In this document: positions 8,603 to 17,484 of the stretch, piece after piece | How the letters are laid out: each line of letters begins with the position of its first letter | Position numbering within the stretch: the first letter of the stretch is position 1 | Source: Corynebacterium mustelae | GTDB lineage: Bacteria > Actinomycetota > Actinomycetes > Mycobacteriales > Mycobacteriaceae | Length of the DNA: 64,000 bases | Assembly (NCBI RefSeq): GCF_001020985.1 | Contig: NZ_CP011542.1 | Coordinates: forward strand, 868,001-932,000 | Reading direction: 5' to 3' | Program-made: the position numbers and the translations under genes | Notes under the pieces: model-generated | What the model was told of the DNA's origin: nothing | The model's input: only the letters and a program-made list of their open reading frames with translations | Databases searched by the model: none

Positions 8603-9550
8603 ATGAGCCGTTTCACCGCTAGTACTCCTGCCTGTTATGAGGTTATGCAGGGTTTATGTCTTTTGGGTGCGTTGGTTGGGGAGCTTGTGTATCTCCGGTG
8701 TGGTGACCACCGTGTGGCTGGGTGTGTTCGGTTGTGTCCTACCTGGGGGGTTGCGCATGATCGGTATGTTCGGTTGTTTCCGAGTGTGCGTAATATTGTG
8801 CGGTGTTATGCCACGATTATCTCGGCGCGTAGTGCGGTGTTGACGGGGACGGCGGCTGCGTGTGTGTTAGGGATCCCGTTTCTGGGTAATACCAGCAACC
8901 TGAAAACCATTTATCTAACATTGCCGGGGCGGATGAAACCATCGGCGCGTTATCAGTGGGGTGCTCACGTGACTTATACCGCCCGGGTATTGCCGGAATG
9001 CGACATTGTGTATGAACATGGGATCCGTGTCACGAGTATCGCCCGGACGTTTCTCGATCTTGTGGTGCTGGAATCAGAGGAGATGGCGGTGTCGTTTATC
9101 GAGGCGGCGTTTTATCTGAAACGGGCATCGAAAACCCAGATCACACGGGAGCTTATGCGCATGCCCGCACTCCACGGTAAGCCTCGTGCGTTACGGTTGG
9201 TGGCCGCCACCCGGGAAAACAGCGAAAGCTTATATGAAACCAAAGCCCGGTTGATGGTTGAGTATGCGGATCTTGACTGTGTGGAATCTATCGAGACTCA
9301 AGTGCCGGTACGGTGTGGGGGCACGACGTACCGGATTGATATGGTGATCAATAAGTTCTTAGGGGTGGAGATCGATGGTAGGTGTAAAACCAAAGATAAT
9401 CCGGTTGCGCTGATCAACGAACGGTTTCGGGAGAAACGCATCCAAAATCAGGGGTATATCATCATCCGCTACCACCCCGATGAACTGACCAGTGCTTTCC
9501 TCACCGACATCACCAGAATCCTCACCAACCACAAACGTCAAGCCGCTTAA
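8603..9550 (+). CDS. DUF559-like / AbiEi-like hypothetical protein
   Basis: About 315 residues. The middle, with SARSAVLTGTAAACVLGIPF and later TSIARTFLDLVVL, resembles the actinobacterial AbiEi-antitoxin-like proteins. The end, with YRIDMVINKFLGVEIDGRCK and IIIRYHPDEL, resembles DUF559 proteins with a Vsr-type endonuclease fold (D...E-x-D/K arrangement). Many corynebacteria carry several such genes of unknown role. I prefer ATG 8603 over an upstream in-frame start at 8579; neither has a strong ribosome-binding site. No AbiEii-type toxin partner is adjacent. The family call is tentative. Confidence 0.6.
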   Translation: MSRFTASTPACYEVMQGLCLLGALVGELVYLRCGDHRVAGCVRLCPTWGVAHDRYVRLFPSVRNIVRCYATIISARSAVLTGTAAACVLGIPFLGNTSNLKTIYLTLPGRMKPSARYQWGAHVTYTARVLPECDIVYEHGIRVTSIARTFLDLVVLESEEMAVSFIEAAFYLKRASKTQITRELMRMPALHGKPRALRLVAATRENSESLYETKARLMVEYADLDCVESIETQVPVRCGGTTYRIDMVINKFLGVEIDGRCKTKDNPVALINERFREKRIQNQGYIIIRYHPDELTSAFLTDITRILTNHKRQAA

Positions 9551-9593
9551 AACAGCTAGATACACCAGCCGGGATTGGATAAAATTCGAGGCT

Positions 9594-10439
9594 ATGTTGA
9601 CACAAGATTTAGCTGGGGGCCCGGTAGGTGCAGGGGCGTTTACGGTTGATTTTTATTGGGGGGCGCACCCTAAGCGGGGGTTGGATCTTTCACCTGTTGT
9701 TAAAGAACTAACCGAAACGTGTGCTATTGGCACAATTAAAGATACTGGTGGGACGCTGCTTTTGGAAGGTTTTGGCGAGAAATACGGAAGTCTCATGCCC
9801 CCGATGCTCATGTTTAGCGACATTACAGAAGTTGACGACCCTGACACGATCATCGATTCTTTCGAGCGCACTCAACTATGGCGGCTAGGTGGTCGTGAGG
9901 ATGAAGCGCTAGCGTTGATGAACTTCACCATGGGAATGACCGAATTGCATATGCCGTATGCATCGGCTGATTTTCCGCCGGTTGCGCGGCTGGAAGTGTA
10001 TGCGGCGGCGATTCGTGGTGTTATCCGATCCTTGCGCCCTGATGTGGTTCGGATTGTTCATTCCGGGGATGTGTATTTTGGCTCGGAGATGCTTCAGTCG
10101 CTAGAGGATGAACAGTTCCAGCCAGCGCAATTGGCAGTCAATATTCGTAGTTTTAATGTTGCTGGAAAAGCCCAAGGCGAGTTTTTAATGGATTCGCTGG
10201 GCGCATATCTGTTTGATTTACCGGATGTGCAAGTGCATGCACACACAGTGGATCAGGACGAAGTGGCTGGCTTGGTTTTTGGCATCGTGCATTATGTGTT
10301 GGATGAAGGGGATGTCTTTAACGACGGCGATACTGTTGGGGTGGAGGAATACAAGGTGCAACATGAGATGTCGTTGGTTCAGCCGCCGCGAGAAGTCATT
10401 GATGTGCATTTCGGAGAATTCGCGGCAGGAAACCGGTGA
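9594..10439 (+). CDS. DUF4261 domain protein, hypothetical
   Basis: A 281-residue soluble protein. The C-terminal part, with LGAYLFDLPDVQVHAHT, HYVLDEGDVFNDGDTVG and EEYKVQHEMSLVQPPREV, looks like the DUF4261 domain, whose function is unknown. Nothing indicates secretion or membrane insertion. ATG 9594 is chosen because an upstream in-frame extension to 9492 would overlap the previous gene by 59 bases. It stands alone, with about 120 bases before the next gene. Confidence 0.6.
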   Translation: MLTQDLAGGPVGAGAFTVDFYWGAHPKRGLDLSPVVKELTETCAIGTIKDTGGTLLLEGFGEKYGSLMPPMLMFSDITEVDDPDTIIDSFERTQLWRLGGREDEALALMNFTMGMTELHMPYASADFPPVARLEVYAAAIRGVIRSLRPDVVRIVHSGDVYFGSEMLQSLEDEQFQPAQLAVNIRSFNVAGKAQGEFLMDSLGAYLFDLPDVQVHAHTVDQDEVAGLVFGIVHYVLDEGDVFNDGDTVGVEEYKVQHEMSLVQPPREVIDVHFGEFAAGNR

Positions 10440-10563
10440 TGTCTGCCTTTTGCCGAATCAGGTGATACATAACTGTACTGCGTATAGATGCGCGCGGTAA
10501 TTACCTCCATATCTGCGCCTGTGAGTAGCTGATTGGGTACGGTTATGCGCTATTGTCACTTTT

Positions 10564-11526
10564 ATGGACGATCGTGATTGGAAAGCAATTGATGCCGCAA
10601 AGTTGTACTACCAATTAGACCTTTCGCAGTCGGAGATCGCTGAAAAGCTCAAAGTTTCACGTCCTACGGTGTCGAAGTTATTAAAGCGTGCGCATGATCG
10701 GGGGTTCGTGCGCATAGATATTATTGATCCGCGTGAGGTGGGGTCGGATCGCTCGCGTGAGTTGTGTGCGCGGTTTGGATTGGTTGAGGTTCAAATTGTC
10801 ACTGGACAACCACGTGACCGCAATGATTTGTTGTTGGGGCTTGGCAGGTTAGGGGCGGAGATGTTGCAAGGTCTGCTGCGCGATGGTGATATTTTGGGTA
10901 TTAGCTGGGGAAATACCATGTATGCGGTGGCGAAGCAGCTGGAGCGGCAGAATCTTAGGGGGGTTCAAGTTGTTCAGTTAAAGGGCGGGATGTCACATAG
11001 TGACAAGGCGACGAATGATTTTGAAACGATGGATTTGTTCTGTCGGGCACTTAATGCCACGGCGAATCTGTTGCCGTTGCCAGCGGTTTTTCGTAATGCT
11101 GAGGTAAAACGGTTGGTGGAGCAGGAACCGCATATCCGCGACATTATGAAGGCGGGGCGGGATGCGAACATCGCGTTGTTTACGGTGGGGGCAGCTAACC
11201 CTGATTCGATATTGTTCCAGTTAGATTACTTCACAGAACAAGATAAGAAAGTAATAATTGAAAAGTCTATTGGTGACATTTGTTCCCGCTGGGTTGGCCG
11301 GGATGGGACTGTGAGTGTGCCGGAGATTGATGAGCGAACCGTGGGTATTTCTTTACCTGAGCTTAAGCGAAAGCATACGCGCATATTAGTAGCAGGGGGA
11401 TTGGATAAGGCGGAGGCTATCTGGGTGGCGCTGCGTGCGGGCTTTGCGACGCACTTGGTGGTCGATTCTGACACGGCGGCGAAGTTGCTGGAATTAGAGG
11501 TGGCTGAGGAATCGTCGAAAAGCTAA
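10564..11526 (+). CDS. deoR: SorC/DeoR-type transcriptional regulator of the deoxyribose locus
   Basis: A 320-residue regulator of the SorC family, the group containing Bacillus subtilis DeoR. The N-terminal helix-turn-helix reads AAKLYYQLDLSQSEIAEKLK then VSRPTVSKLLKRA (about residues 11-44). The remainder is the SorC sugar-phosphate effector domain (DILGISWGNTMYAVAKQL; VAGGLDKAEAIWVALRAG). Lying immediately upstream of deoC and collinear with it, it is the probable repressor, with deoxyribose 5-phosphate the likely inducer by analogy with B. subtilis DeoR. The symbol denotes role, not orthology to E. coli DeoR. Confidence 0.8.
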   Translation: MDDRDWKAIDAAKLYYQLDLSQSEIAEKLKVSRPTVSKLLKRAHDRGFVRIDIIDPREVGSDRSRELCARFGLVEVQIVTGQPRDRNDLLLGLGRLGAEMLQGLLRDGDILGISWGNTMYAVAKQLERQNLRGVQVVQLKGGMSHSDKATNDFETMDLFCRALNATANLLPLPAVFRNAEVKRLVEQEPHIRDIMKAGRDANIALFTVGAANPDSILFQLDYFTEQDKKVIIEKSIGDICSRWVGRDGTVSVPEIDERTVGISLPELKRKHTRILVAGGLDKAEAIWVALRAGFATHLVVDSDTAAKLLELEVAEESSKS

Positions 11527-11545
11527 AACTATGTAAAAGTCACTA

Positions 11546-11602
11546 TTGACAAAATTTCCTCCTTTGGTAGCGTAAAGGGTGAAGTAATTCATTACCAAGG
11601 AG
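11546..11602 (+). promoter_or_regulatory. deoC promoter and leader hairpin covering the ribosome-binding site
   Basis: TTGACA at 11546-11551 is followed after 16 bases by TAGCGT at 11568-11573, a plausible promoter. CTCCTTTGGTA (11559-11569) is complementary, with one bulged T, to TACCAAGGAG (11593-11602). The second arm contains the deoC ribosome-binding site. The inverted repeat could be a DNA operator for the SorC-type regulator, or an RNA hairpin hiding the Shine-Dalgarno sequence if transcription starts upstream of 11559. Confidence 0.5.
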
Positions 11603-11609
11603 AAATGTG

Positions 11610-12260
11610 ATGCGTAACTCACTTTTGATCGATCACACCTTGCTTGCCGCTACCGCGCACCAACGCGAGGTAGAAACCCTCATCGATGAAGCTAAACAGC
11701 ACGGCTTTGCTTCCGTATGTGTTAACCCAGTATGGGTGTCTTTTGCTGCCGAGCGCTTAGCCGAATCACCGGTAAAGGTCTGTACTGTCATCGGTTTTCC
11801 GTTAGGTGCCAACACGTCAGCGGTTAAAGCCTTCGAAGCGGAGGATGCCATTCAAAACGGCGCCGAAGAACTCGACATGGTTATCAATATCGGTGCAGCA
11901 CGCGCCGGTGACTGGGACACTGTCGAAGCAGACATCCGCGCCGTTGTCCACGCTGCGGCAGGGCGAGCACTGGTTAAGGTCATCATTGAAACTTGCTACC
12001 TTTCGGATTCCGAGATTGTGGAAGCGTGTCGACGAGCACAGGCAGCAGGTGCTGATTTCGTGAAAACATCAACCGGCTTCGGCACGGCGGGAGCTAAGAA
12101 AGACCACGTTGCGTTGATGCGCGAAACGGTCGGCGACGCTCTCGGCGTTAAAGCATCCGGCGGAATTAAGACTGCAACTGATTTCGCAGCCATGGTGGCT
12201 GCAGGAGCTAATCGAATCGGCACCTCAAATGGTGTCGCGCTACTTGTGGGGGTGAACTAA
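11610..12260 (+). CDS. deoC: Deoxyribose-phosphate aldolase
   Basis: Cleaves 2-deoxyribose 5-phosphate to glyceraldehyde 3-phosphate and acetaldehyde in the cytoplasm. The protein shows the DeoC signature: IDHTLLAA at the start, [40 protein letters not shown] (Schiff-base lysine region), DFVKTSTGF and [12 protein letters not shown]. About 216 residues is normal. ATG 11610 has AAGGAG seven bases upstream; the GTG at 11607 is too close. It is the first gene of a four-gene unit with permease, DUF4432 protein and kinase. Confidence 0.95.
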   Translation: MRNSLLIDHTLLAATAHQREVETLIDEAKQHGFASVCVNPVWVSFAAERLAESPVKVCTVIGFPLGANTSAVKAFEAEDAIQNGAEELDMVINIGAARAGDWDTVEADIRAVVHAAAGRALVKVIIETCYLSDSEIVEACRRAQAAGADFVKTSTGFGTAGAKKDHVALMRETVGDALGVKASGGIKTATDFAAMVAAGANRIGTSNGVALLVGVN

Positions 12261-12261
12261 A

Positions 12262-13623
12262 ATGCCGTTCGGAGTTATTCCTAATCATGCGATCCAAGAA
12301 CGGGACGGCTATCTCGATCGCACACCGTGGTTTCAATTCATTTTGATCTCGATTTGTTTCCCCATGTGGGGTGCAGCTGCCAGTCTCAATGACATCCTGA
12401 TTACGCAATTCAAGTCGATTTTTACCCTGTCGGATTTCGCCTCGGCATTCGTCCAATCGGCCTTCTACGGTGGTTATTTCATCATCGCCATCCCGGCGTC
12501 GCGAATTATCAAACGATACAGCTATAAACTAAGCATCCTCATTGGGTTGTCACTGTATATCGTCGGATGTACCCTGTTTTTCCCAGCATCCCATATGGCT
12601 ACCTACAGTGTGTTCCTGGTAGCTCTGTTCGCCATCGCGGTGGGTTTAAGCTTTTTGGAGACTTCCTGCAACACCTATTCAACGATGCTTGGGCCCAAGA
12701 AAACTTCCACCCTGCGGCTGAATATCTCCCAGACCTTCTATCCGCTTGGTTCCATCCTGGGTATCCTGCTGGGCAAGTACCTGGTATTCACCGATGGTGA
12801 TGCGCTGCATCTGCAAATGGAGTCCATGAGCCACGATGAAAAAGCATCCTTTGCCCAGGAAATGCTGCAACGTACCCTCCAGCCCTACCAATTCATCATC
12901 ATGATCTTAGTGGTTTTGCTGATCATCGTTGCTCTAACCCAGATGCCCACCTGTAAACCGCTAGCTGATGAAAACCATGTGGCTAAAGCCTCGATCGGCG
13001 AAACCTTGTCTTACTTGGCATCTAATGCGAAATTCCTGCGTGGTATCGCGGTGCAATTCCTCTACGTTGGTATGCAAACCGCTGTGTGGTCTTTTACCAT
13101 TCGGCTGGCTTTAAACCTGGATGAATCCTTGAACGAGCGCTCCGCCTCCACTTTCATGATTTGGGCATTCGTAGCATTCTTCTTGGGTAAATTCTCTGCC
13201 AATATTCTCATGACCAAGTTGAATGAAAACGTCGTTTTGATTCTGTACTCGGTGCTAGGGTCCTTGGCCTTGGTCTATGTCATGTTGGTTCCTAACCTCA
13301 CCGCAGTCTATGCCGCAGTGCTGGTCTCTGGGCTTTTTGGCCCATGCTGGGCAACCATCTATTCCCGTTCCCTAGACGCAATTGAGGATAAACGTCACAC
13401 CGAAACTGGTGGCGCAGTGATCGTCATGTCGATTATCGGTGGTGCGGTTGTGCCTCTTATCCAGGGCTTTGTTTCCGACACAATCGGTTCCTTGCAATTC
13501 TCCTTCGTAGTTAACCTCGTGTGCTTCGTGGCGGTATTGCTGTACTTCCTTACGTTGTGGCGGGAAGAAAAGACCAGCGCGCCTATCGTTTCTGACCATA
13601 AAGGAGAAACCGCTCATGTTTAA
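12262..13623 (+). CDS. deoP: FucP-type MFS permease, probable deoxyribose transporter
   Basis: A 453-residue major facilitator protein with about twelve hydrophobic segments. The FucP subfamily is recognisable from FASAFVQSAFYGGYF in the second helix region, FLETSCNTYSTMLGP, and NISQTFYPLGSILG. In Salmonella the deoxyribose permease DeoP belongs to this same subfamily and sits with deoK and deoX. The same gene set surrounds this one, so 2-deoxyribose is the most likely substrate (inference); L-fucose is the alternative, notable because a fucosidase operon lies 6 kb upstream. It begins one base after the deoC stop. Confidence 0.8.
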   Translation: MPFGVIPNHAIQERDGYLDRTPWFQFILISICFPMWGAAASLNDILITQFKSIFTLSDFASAFVQSAFYGGYFIIAIPASRIIKRYSYKLSILIGLSLYIVGCTLFFPASHMATYSVFLVALFAIAVGLSFLETSCNTYSTMLGPKKTSTLRLNISQTFYPLGSILGILLGKYLVFTDGDALHLQMESMSHDEKASFAQEMLQRTLQPYQFIIMILVVLLIIVALTQMPTCKPLADENHVAKASIGETLSYLASNAKFLRGIAVQFLYVGMQTAVWSFTIRLALNLDESLNERSASTFMIWAFVAFFLGKFSANILMTKLNENVVLILYSVLGSLALVYVMLVPNLTAVYAAVLVSGLFGPCWATIYSRSLDAIEDKRHTETGGAVIVMSIIGGAVVPLIQGFVSDTIGSLQFSFVVNLVCFVAVLLYFLTLWREEKTSAPIVSDHKGETAHV

Positions 13624-14614
13624 GCTTCCACTCAGTAAGGAATGGTTTACGCTCGAACCCCGCACGCTTGTGACTCATGAGGAATTCATCGTCACTGGCT
13701 GGCAGTATCCCAGTGGCGTAGCGGCAGTGAAAATCGAAAATTCCAGGGGCAGTATTGAAATCCTGCCGTTTATGGGGCAAATCATCTGGGACGTGGTGTT
13801 TGATGGTGTGTCGCTAACCATGAAAAACATGTTTAACGAGCCGAAACCTGCCGATATTATCGTTGATACCTATGGTTGTTTCGCTTTCCACTCCGGCCTA
13901 CTCGCCGCAGGTTGCCCCGCACCCGATGACACCCACCCACTTCATGGTGAGTTTCCGTGCGCACCGTTTGAATCCGCGTGGATCGAGCTTGTCGACGACT
14001 CCGTCGCCGTTTCCGGCACCTACGAATACGTTCAGGGCTTCGGCCACCACTACGAGGCCACCCCGACCGTACGACTTGGACGTGGCGAAACCGAATTCGA
14101 TATCGACCTTGAGGTGACAAACCTATCGGAATACCAGCCGATGCCGCTGCAGTATATGTGCCACATGAATTACGCATATGTACCAGGGGCAACCTTCGGC
14201 GGCACTCTCCCCGACGACGCATTTAAAATCCGACGTAGCATACCCGCTCACGTACACCCCACTCCACAGTGGCAGGAATTTATCGACGAGCTGGCAACTA
14301 CCTCGGCCTACACCACGCTGACCGAACCAGAACGCTACGATCCTGAGATCGTATGGTTTGCCGAAGACCTCCCGCAGTACGGTGCCGAAGTTGAAGTCAC
14401 GATGGATACATTCTTCGCGAGGTTTAACTCTGAAGAATTCCCGGTAGCAACCAGGTGGGTGCTGTATAACCCGGATCAGCAGGTGGCTGCATTCGTTCTG
14501 CCAGGTACCTGTCGGCCGGAAGGCTATAATGCCGCCGAAGCTGCCGGAACACTGATTAAGCTTGCGGCTGGCGAAACGAGGAAGTTCCACGTCCGCACCG
14601 GAATGAAAGGATAA
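13616..14614 (+). CDS. deoX: DUF4432 aldose-1-epimerase-like protein (DeoX-like)
   Basis: A 332-residue protein of the galactose-mutarotase fold group called DUF4432. Features include IEILPFMGQIIWDVVFDG, HSGLLAAGCPAPDDTHPLHG and a mid-protein LQYMCHMNYAYVPG; the histidines in HPLHG and CHMN are candidate active-site residues. DeoX of the Salmonella deoxyribose operon belongs to this family; its exact role is not settled, but interconversion of sugar anomers fits. AAAGGAG precedes the ATG, which overlaps the permease gene by eight bases. Confidence 0.75.
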   Translation: MFKLPLSKEWFTLEPRTLVTHEEFIVTGWQYPSGVAAVKIENSRGSIEILPFMGQIIWDVVFDGVSLTMKNMFNEPKPADIIVDTYGCFAFHSGLLAAGCPAPDDTHPLHGEFPCAPFESAWIELVDDSVAVSGTYEYVQGFGHHYEATPTVRLGRGETEFDIDLEVTNLSEYQPMPLQYMCHMNYAYVPGATFGGTLPDDAFKIRRSIPAHVHPTPQWQEFIDELATTSAYTTLTEPERYDPEIVWFAEDLPQYGAEVEVTMDTFFARFNSEEFPVATRWVLYNPDQQVAAFVLPGTCRPEGYNAAEAAGTLIKLAAGETRKFHVRTGMKG

Positions 14615-14619
14615 CCACA

Positions 14620-15522
14620 ATGACCATCGCAGTCATTGGCTCCAATATGGTGGATCTGATCACCTACATTGATCGGATGCCAGACCCCGGGGAAACCGTT
14701 GAAGCCCCTGATTTCCAATTGGGATGCGGCGGTAAAGGAGCCAACCAAGCAATCGCCGCCGCCCGCAACGGTTCGGAAGTGCTCATGGTAACCCGGGTAG
14801 GTAATGACGCTTTTGCTGCCAATACCAAGGCGAATTTCGCCGCAAATGGTATCGACACCACTTATGTTTTAGATACCGACACCACCAGTGGAGTGGCCCC
14901 CATCTTCGTGGATAAAAACTCCCAGAACTCGATTCTGATTATCAAAGGCGCCAACGCCAAACTAAGCGCTGCCGATATCGACCGGGCAAAAGCTGATCTG
15001 GAGAAGTGTTCGCTTATCATCCTGCAGCTAGAGATTCCGCTGGAAACCGTGTATTACGCCATTGAACTGGGCAATCAACTTGGCATACCCGTCTTGCTTA
15101 ACCCAGCACCAGCCACACCCGGGCTTGAGCTTGACCGAATTACTGGGTGTGACTACTTCATGCCCAATGAAACGGAGCTGGCCCTGATCACCGGCATGCC
15201 GGTCGATACTTTGGAAGAAGTCAAGGAAGCCGCCAAGACATTGGTTAATGCTGGAATTACCAATGTGGTGGTCACCCTTGGTGCCCGAGGCGTGTATTAC
15301 TTAACCGAGTCCGGTGAAGGGGAAATCCCACCATTTAAAGTTGACGCGGTTGACACCACAGGAGCTGGCGATGCCTTTATCGGCGCGTTTGCTCACGCGG
15401 TTGAAACAGGGCTAGATCTTAAGGGTGCGTTGACCAAGGCGGCGTTCTACGCTGCCGATTCCGTGACAAAACGCGGCACCCAGTACTCCTATGCGTATGC
15501 GAAAGATCTCGATTTTCCTTAA
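14620..15522 (+). CDS. deoK: PfkB-family kinase, probable deoxyribokinase
   Basis: A 300-residue ribokinase-family sugar kinase. It shows the N-terminal GCGGKGANQAIAAARNG motif, MPNETELALITG, VVVTLGARGVYYL and the C-terminal DTTGAGDAFIGAFAHA, whose aspartate is the catalytic base. In context it would phosphorylate 2-deoxyribose on O5, giving the DeoC substrate. Ribokinase itself is the alternative, since the families cannot be separated on motifs alone. It closes the operon and is followed by a clear terminator. Confidence 0.85.
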   Translation: MTIAVIGSNMVDLITYIDRMPDPGETVEAPDFQLGCGGKGANQAIAAARNGSEVLMVTRVGNDAFAANTKANFAANGIDTTYVLDTDTTSGVAPIFVDKNSQNSILIIKGANAKLSAADIDRAKADLEKCSLIILQLEIPLETVYYAIELGNQLGIPVLLNPAPATPGLELDRITGCDYFMPNETELALITGMPVDTLEEVKEAAKTLVNAGITNVVVTLGARGVYYLTESGEGEIPPFKVDAVDTTGAGDAFIGAFAHAVETGLDLKGALTKAAFYAADSVTKRGTQYSYAYAKDLDFP

Positions 15523-15559
15523 GTCACCTTCCCGTGTGCCATACGGTAACTGTTAAAAG

Positions 15560-15605
15560 CCACGACAATCCCTACCTTAGGGCAGCGGGTTGTCGTGGTT
15601 TTTGT
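15560..15605 (+). terminator. Rho-independent terminator of the deo operon
   Basis: A nine-base stem, CCACGACAA at 15560-15568 against TTGTCGTGG at 15590-15598, is followed by TTTTTGTTT. It lies 38 bases after the kinase stop codon. Confidence 0.85.
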
Positions 15606-15630
15606 TTATTCCCTGACGTGCTATGCATTC

Positions 15631-16021
15631 GTGCGGATTCTGGTGTCTATGACCTGCGGCAATGCAGGTAGCCAGTGTCGATCCGCGCGGGTAACTCGAC
15701 CTTTTCGTGGTTTGGTGGGTGGTTTCGGGGCAAAGGGGAGGTAAAAGTCGAGTTGGATCAACGGGTACCGGGGTAGCTGTGCCTGAGCATAGGGTTTGGG
15801 GAGAGGATTGTTCGGTTGGTTTTCGGGCGTAGGCCAGGTGATGGTGTGCCCAGGCTCGTTCTTGGGGTGGGTTTTGATGGTGCGGATTCTGGTGTCTATG
15901 ACCTGCGGCAAGACAGGTAGCCAGTACCAGTCCGCGCGGGTAACTAGACCTTTTCGTGGTTTGGTGGGTGGTTTCGGGGCAAAGGGGAGGTAAAAGTCGA
16001 GTTGGATCAACGGGTACCGGG
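15631..16021 (+). repeat. Long direct repeat, two 142-base copies
   Basis: Copies at 15631-15772 and 15880-16021 begin GTGCGGATTCTGGTGTCTAT and end AACGGGTACCGGG, with a handful of substitutions between them (for example AATGCAGG against AAGACAGG). Their offset is 249 bases, nearly the same as the 248-base offset of the repeats at 8.1-8.4 kb, and both carry GTCGAGTTGG. The 16022-16185 remainder is leader DNA for the next gene. No gene is evident in 15606-16185. Confidence 0.85.
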
Positions 16022-16185
16022 CCAACAGCTAATGAGTGGTGGGGTATGTGGAACTTGGTCTAGAGAAAAAGTAGGGCGGGAAATGAACTTCTGTATCATC
16101 AAAACCGCGGGCTATTAGCGTATTACCCACAATCGTTGTAAGTCAGATGCGCGCGTATTCTTAGGCGGGACACCAAGGAGGAGAC

Positions 16186-16854
16186 ATGCTGGCAGGATAT
16201 AAAATCGCCGACGTCACGGTGATCGAAGAAGCGATAGAAATCATGTTGGAAAATGGGATGGTGGTGACCGAACCCTTATCCAGGCATGTGACATTAGAGA
16301 AAGCAACTAAGGCTCAATTATCCCAGTGGGAAAAGACTCCAGAAGGTTTCGGACTGAACTGGCCGGAAATCAAACCACCAACCCCAAACGGAATCATTGA
16401 TGTGCTGTATTGTCTGCAAAACTCGCTGTATGATGCGGCAGAAAACCGGTGGGAATCGGTAGGGCGGGATCTCACACAATTAAGCACCGATGACCAACAA
16501 CTCGTCGCGCTGTATCTGATGGAGCTTGAAATCAACCACGGTGGGTTCCGGGCGTTCTTCGAAAATGGAGGCACCACAATCTATGATCTCGCGCTCGCCG
16601 CTTTAACCCGGATGGGGGCGAATGAAACTATCACATTGTTAGAGGCAATGATGGGCATAATCACCCCAGCCATAACGATCGCTCAGTCCGATGATTCCCG
16701 CGACGTCATGGAGGTCATTCTCGCAACACTTACGGAACAGGACGACAACGCTTTAGAGGAATTGGAAAAGAGATTCTGGGATTATCCCGAAAACCTCCCC
16801 GCGCTGGTGGTGGCGACCTATAGTGATGAGGTTATAAGGAACAACCACACGTAA
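16186..16854 (+). CDS. DUF4375-like protein, possible immunity protein
   Basis: A 222-residue acidic soluble protein. The segment LMELEINHGGFRAFFENGGT near residues 111-130 matches the DUF4375 hallmark (E-x-NGGF-x-x-F-x-N), a domain seen in proteins next to toxin genes and often regarded as immunity-like. The ATG at 16186 follows AAGGAGGAG, a strong ribosome-binding site. It is followed ten bases later by a DUF4240 gene, making a two-gene unit. No toxin gene is visible nearby. Confidence 0.6.
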   Translation: MLAGYKIADVTVIEEAIEIMLENGMVVTEPLSRHVTLEKATKAQLSQWEKTPEGFGLNWPEIKPPTPNGIIDVLYCLQNSLYDAAENRWESVGRDLTQLSTDDQQLVALYLMELEINHGGFRAFFENGGTTIYDLALAALTRMGANETITLLEAMMGIITPAITIAQSDDSRDVMEVILATLTEQDDNALEELEKRFWDYPENLPALVVATYSDEVIRNNHT

Positions 16855-16863
16855 AGGGAGAAA

Positions 16864-17385
16864 ATGACAGAATCAGAGTTTTGGGACCTCATCGAATCCT
16901 TCGACTGGGACGAGCTTGGCGACGATGAAGCGGTGGTGGAACCGGCCGTCGAAAAGCTTGCGGCAGGAACGGTAGACAACATTAATGCTTTTACCGAACA
17001 CTTGCACCGCTTTTTATACACACTCGACACCCGCGAACACGCCCGCTACGCATACCTAGGCGAAGCCGATCCCGATAACGGCGACGATTATATTTCGGCT
17101 GACGACTTCCTCTATACCCGATGCGTCGTAGTGGCAAACGGCCGCGAATACTACGCCGGAGTGTTCAACGACCCGAGCCAGATGCCGCGCGAAATGGAAT
17201 TCGAACATCTGCTATATGTCGCGCCAGATGCGTATGAGCGCAAGACCGGCGATGACTACGACTATGCCAGTGGCTGGGACTTCGAAAGCTTCAGCAATAA
17301 GGAAGGCTGGGCACCGAACGAAAACACCCGTCCGGGGATAATGACCGGGGAAAAGGTCCCACCCGGAAACCGTCGGCCGGTGTAA
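16864..17385 (+). CDS. DUF4240-like protein
   Basis: A 173-residue, strongly acidic protein. It opens with MTESEFWDLIESFDW, the usual start of DUF4240 proteins, and continues with an HARYAYLGEAD region. DUF4240 is of unknown function and is common in actinobacterial loci together with immunity-type domains. AAGGGAG precedes the start. It is almost certainly cotranscribed with the DUF4375 gene. Confidence 0.6.
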   Translation: MTESEFWDLIESFDWDELGDDEAVVEPAVEKLAAGTVDNINAFTEHLHRFLYTLDTREHARYAYLGEADPDNGDDYISADDFLYTRCVVVANGREYYAGVFNDPSQMPREMEFEHLLYVAPDAYERKTGDDYDYASGWDFESFSNKEGWAPNENTRPGIMTGEKVPPGNRRPV

Positions 17386-17432
17386 TCCCTGCAATAACCT
17401 TCCTGAGGTTTTCAACAACGAAAATCCACACC

Positions 17433-17477
17433 AAGCACCGCAGCGAGGTTCCGGTCACACTAACCGCGGTGCTTTTC
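17433..17477 (+). terminator. Terminator between convergent genes
   Basis: AAGCACCGC at 17433-17441 pairs with GCGGTGCTT at 17466-17474, followed by TT. It lies between the DUF4240 stop and the end of the leftward membrane-protein gene, so it may serve both directions. The loop is long (24 bases), so strength is uncertain. Confidence 0.5.
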
Positions 17478-17484
17478 CAAGCCT

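Noticed and set aside
15621..16025. Minus-strand frame encoding two near-identical repeats
   Set aside because: The protein repeat is just the 142-base DNA repeat translated; it includes no recognised fold and lacks a start signal.
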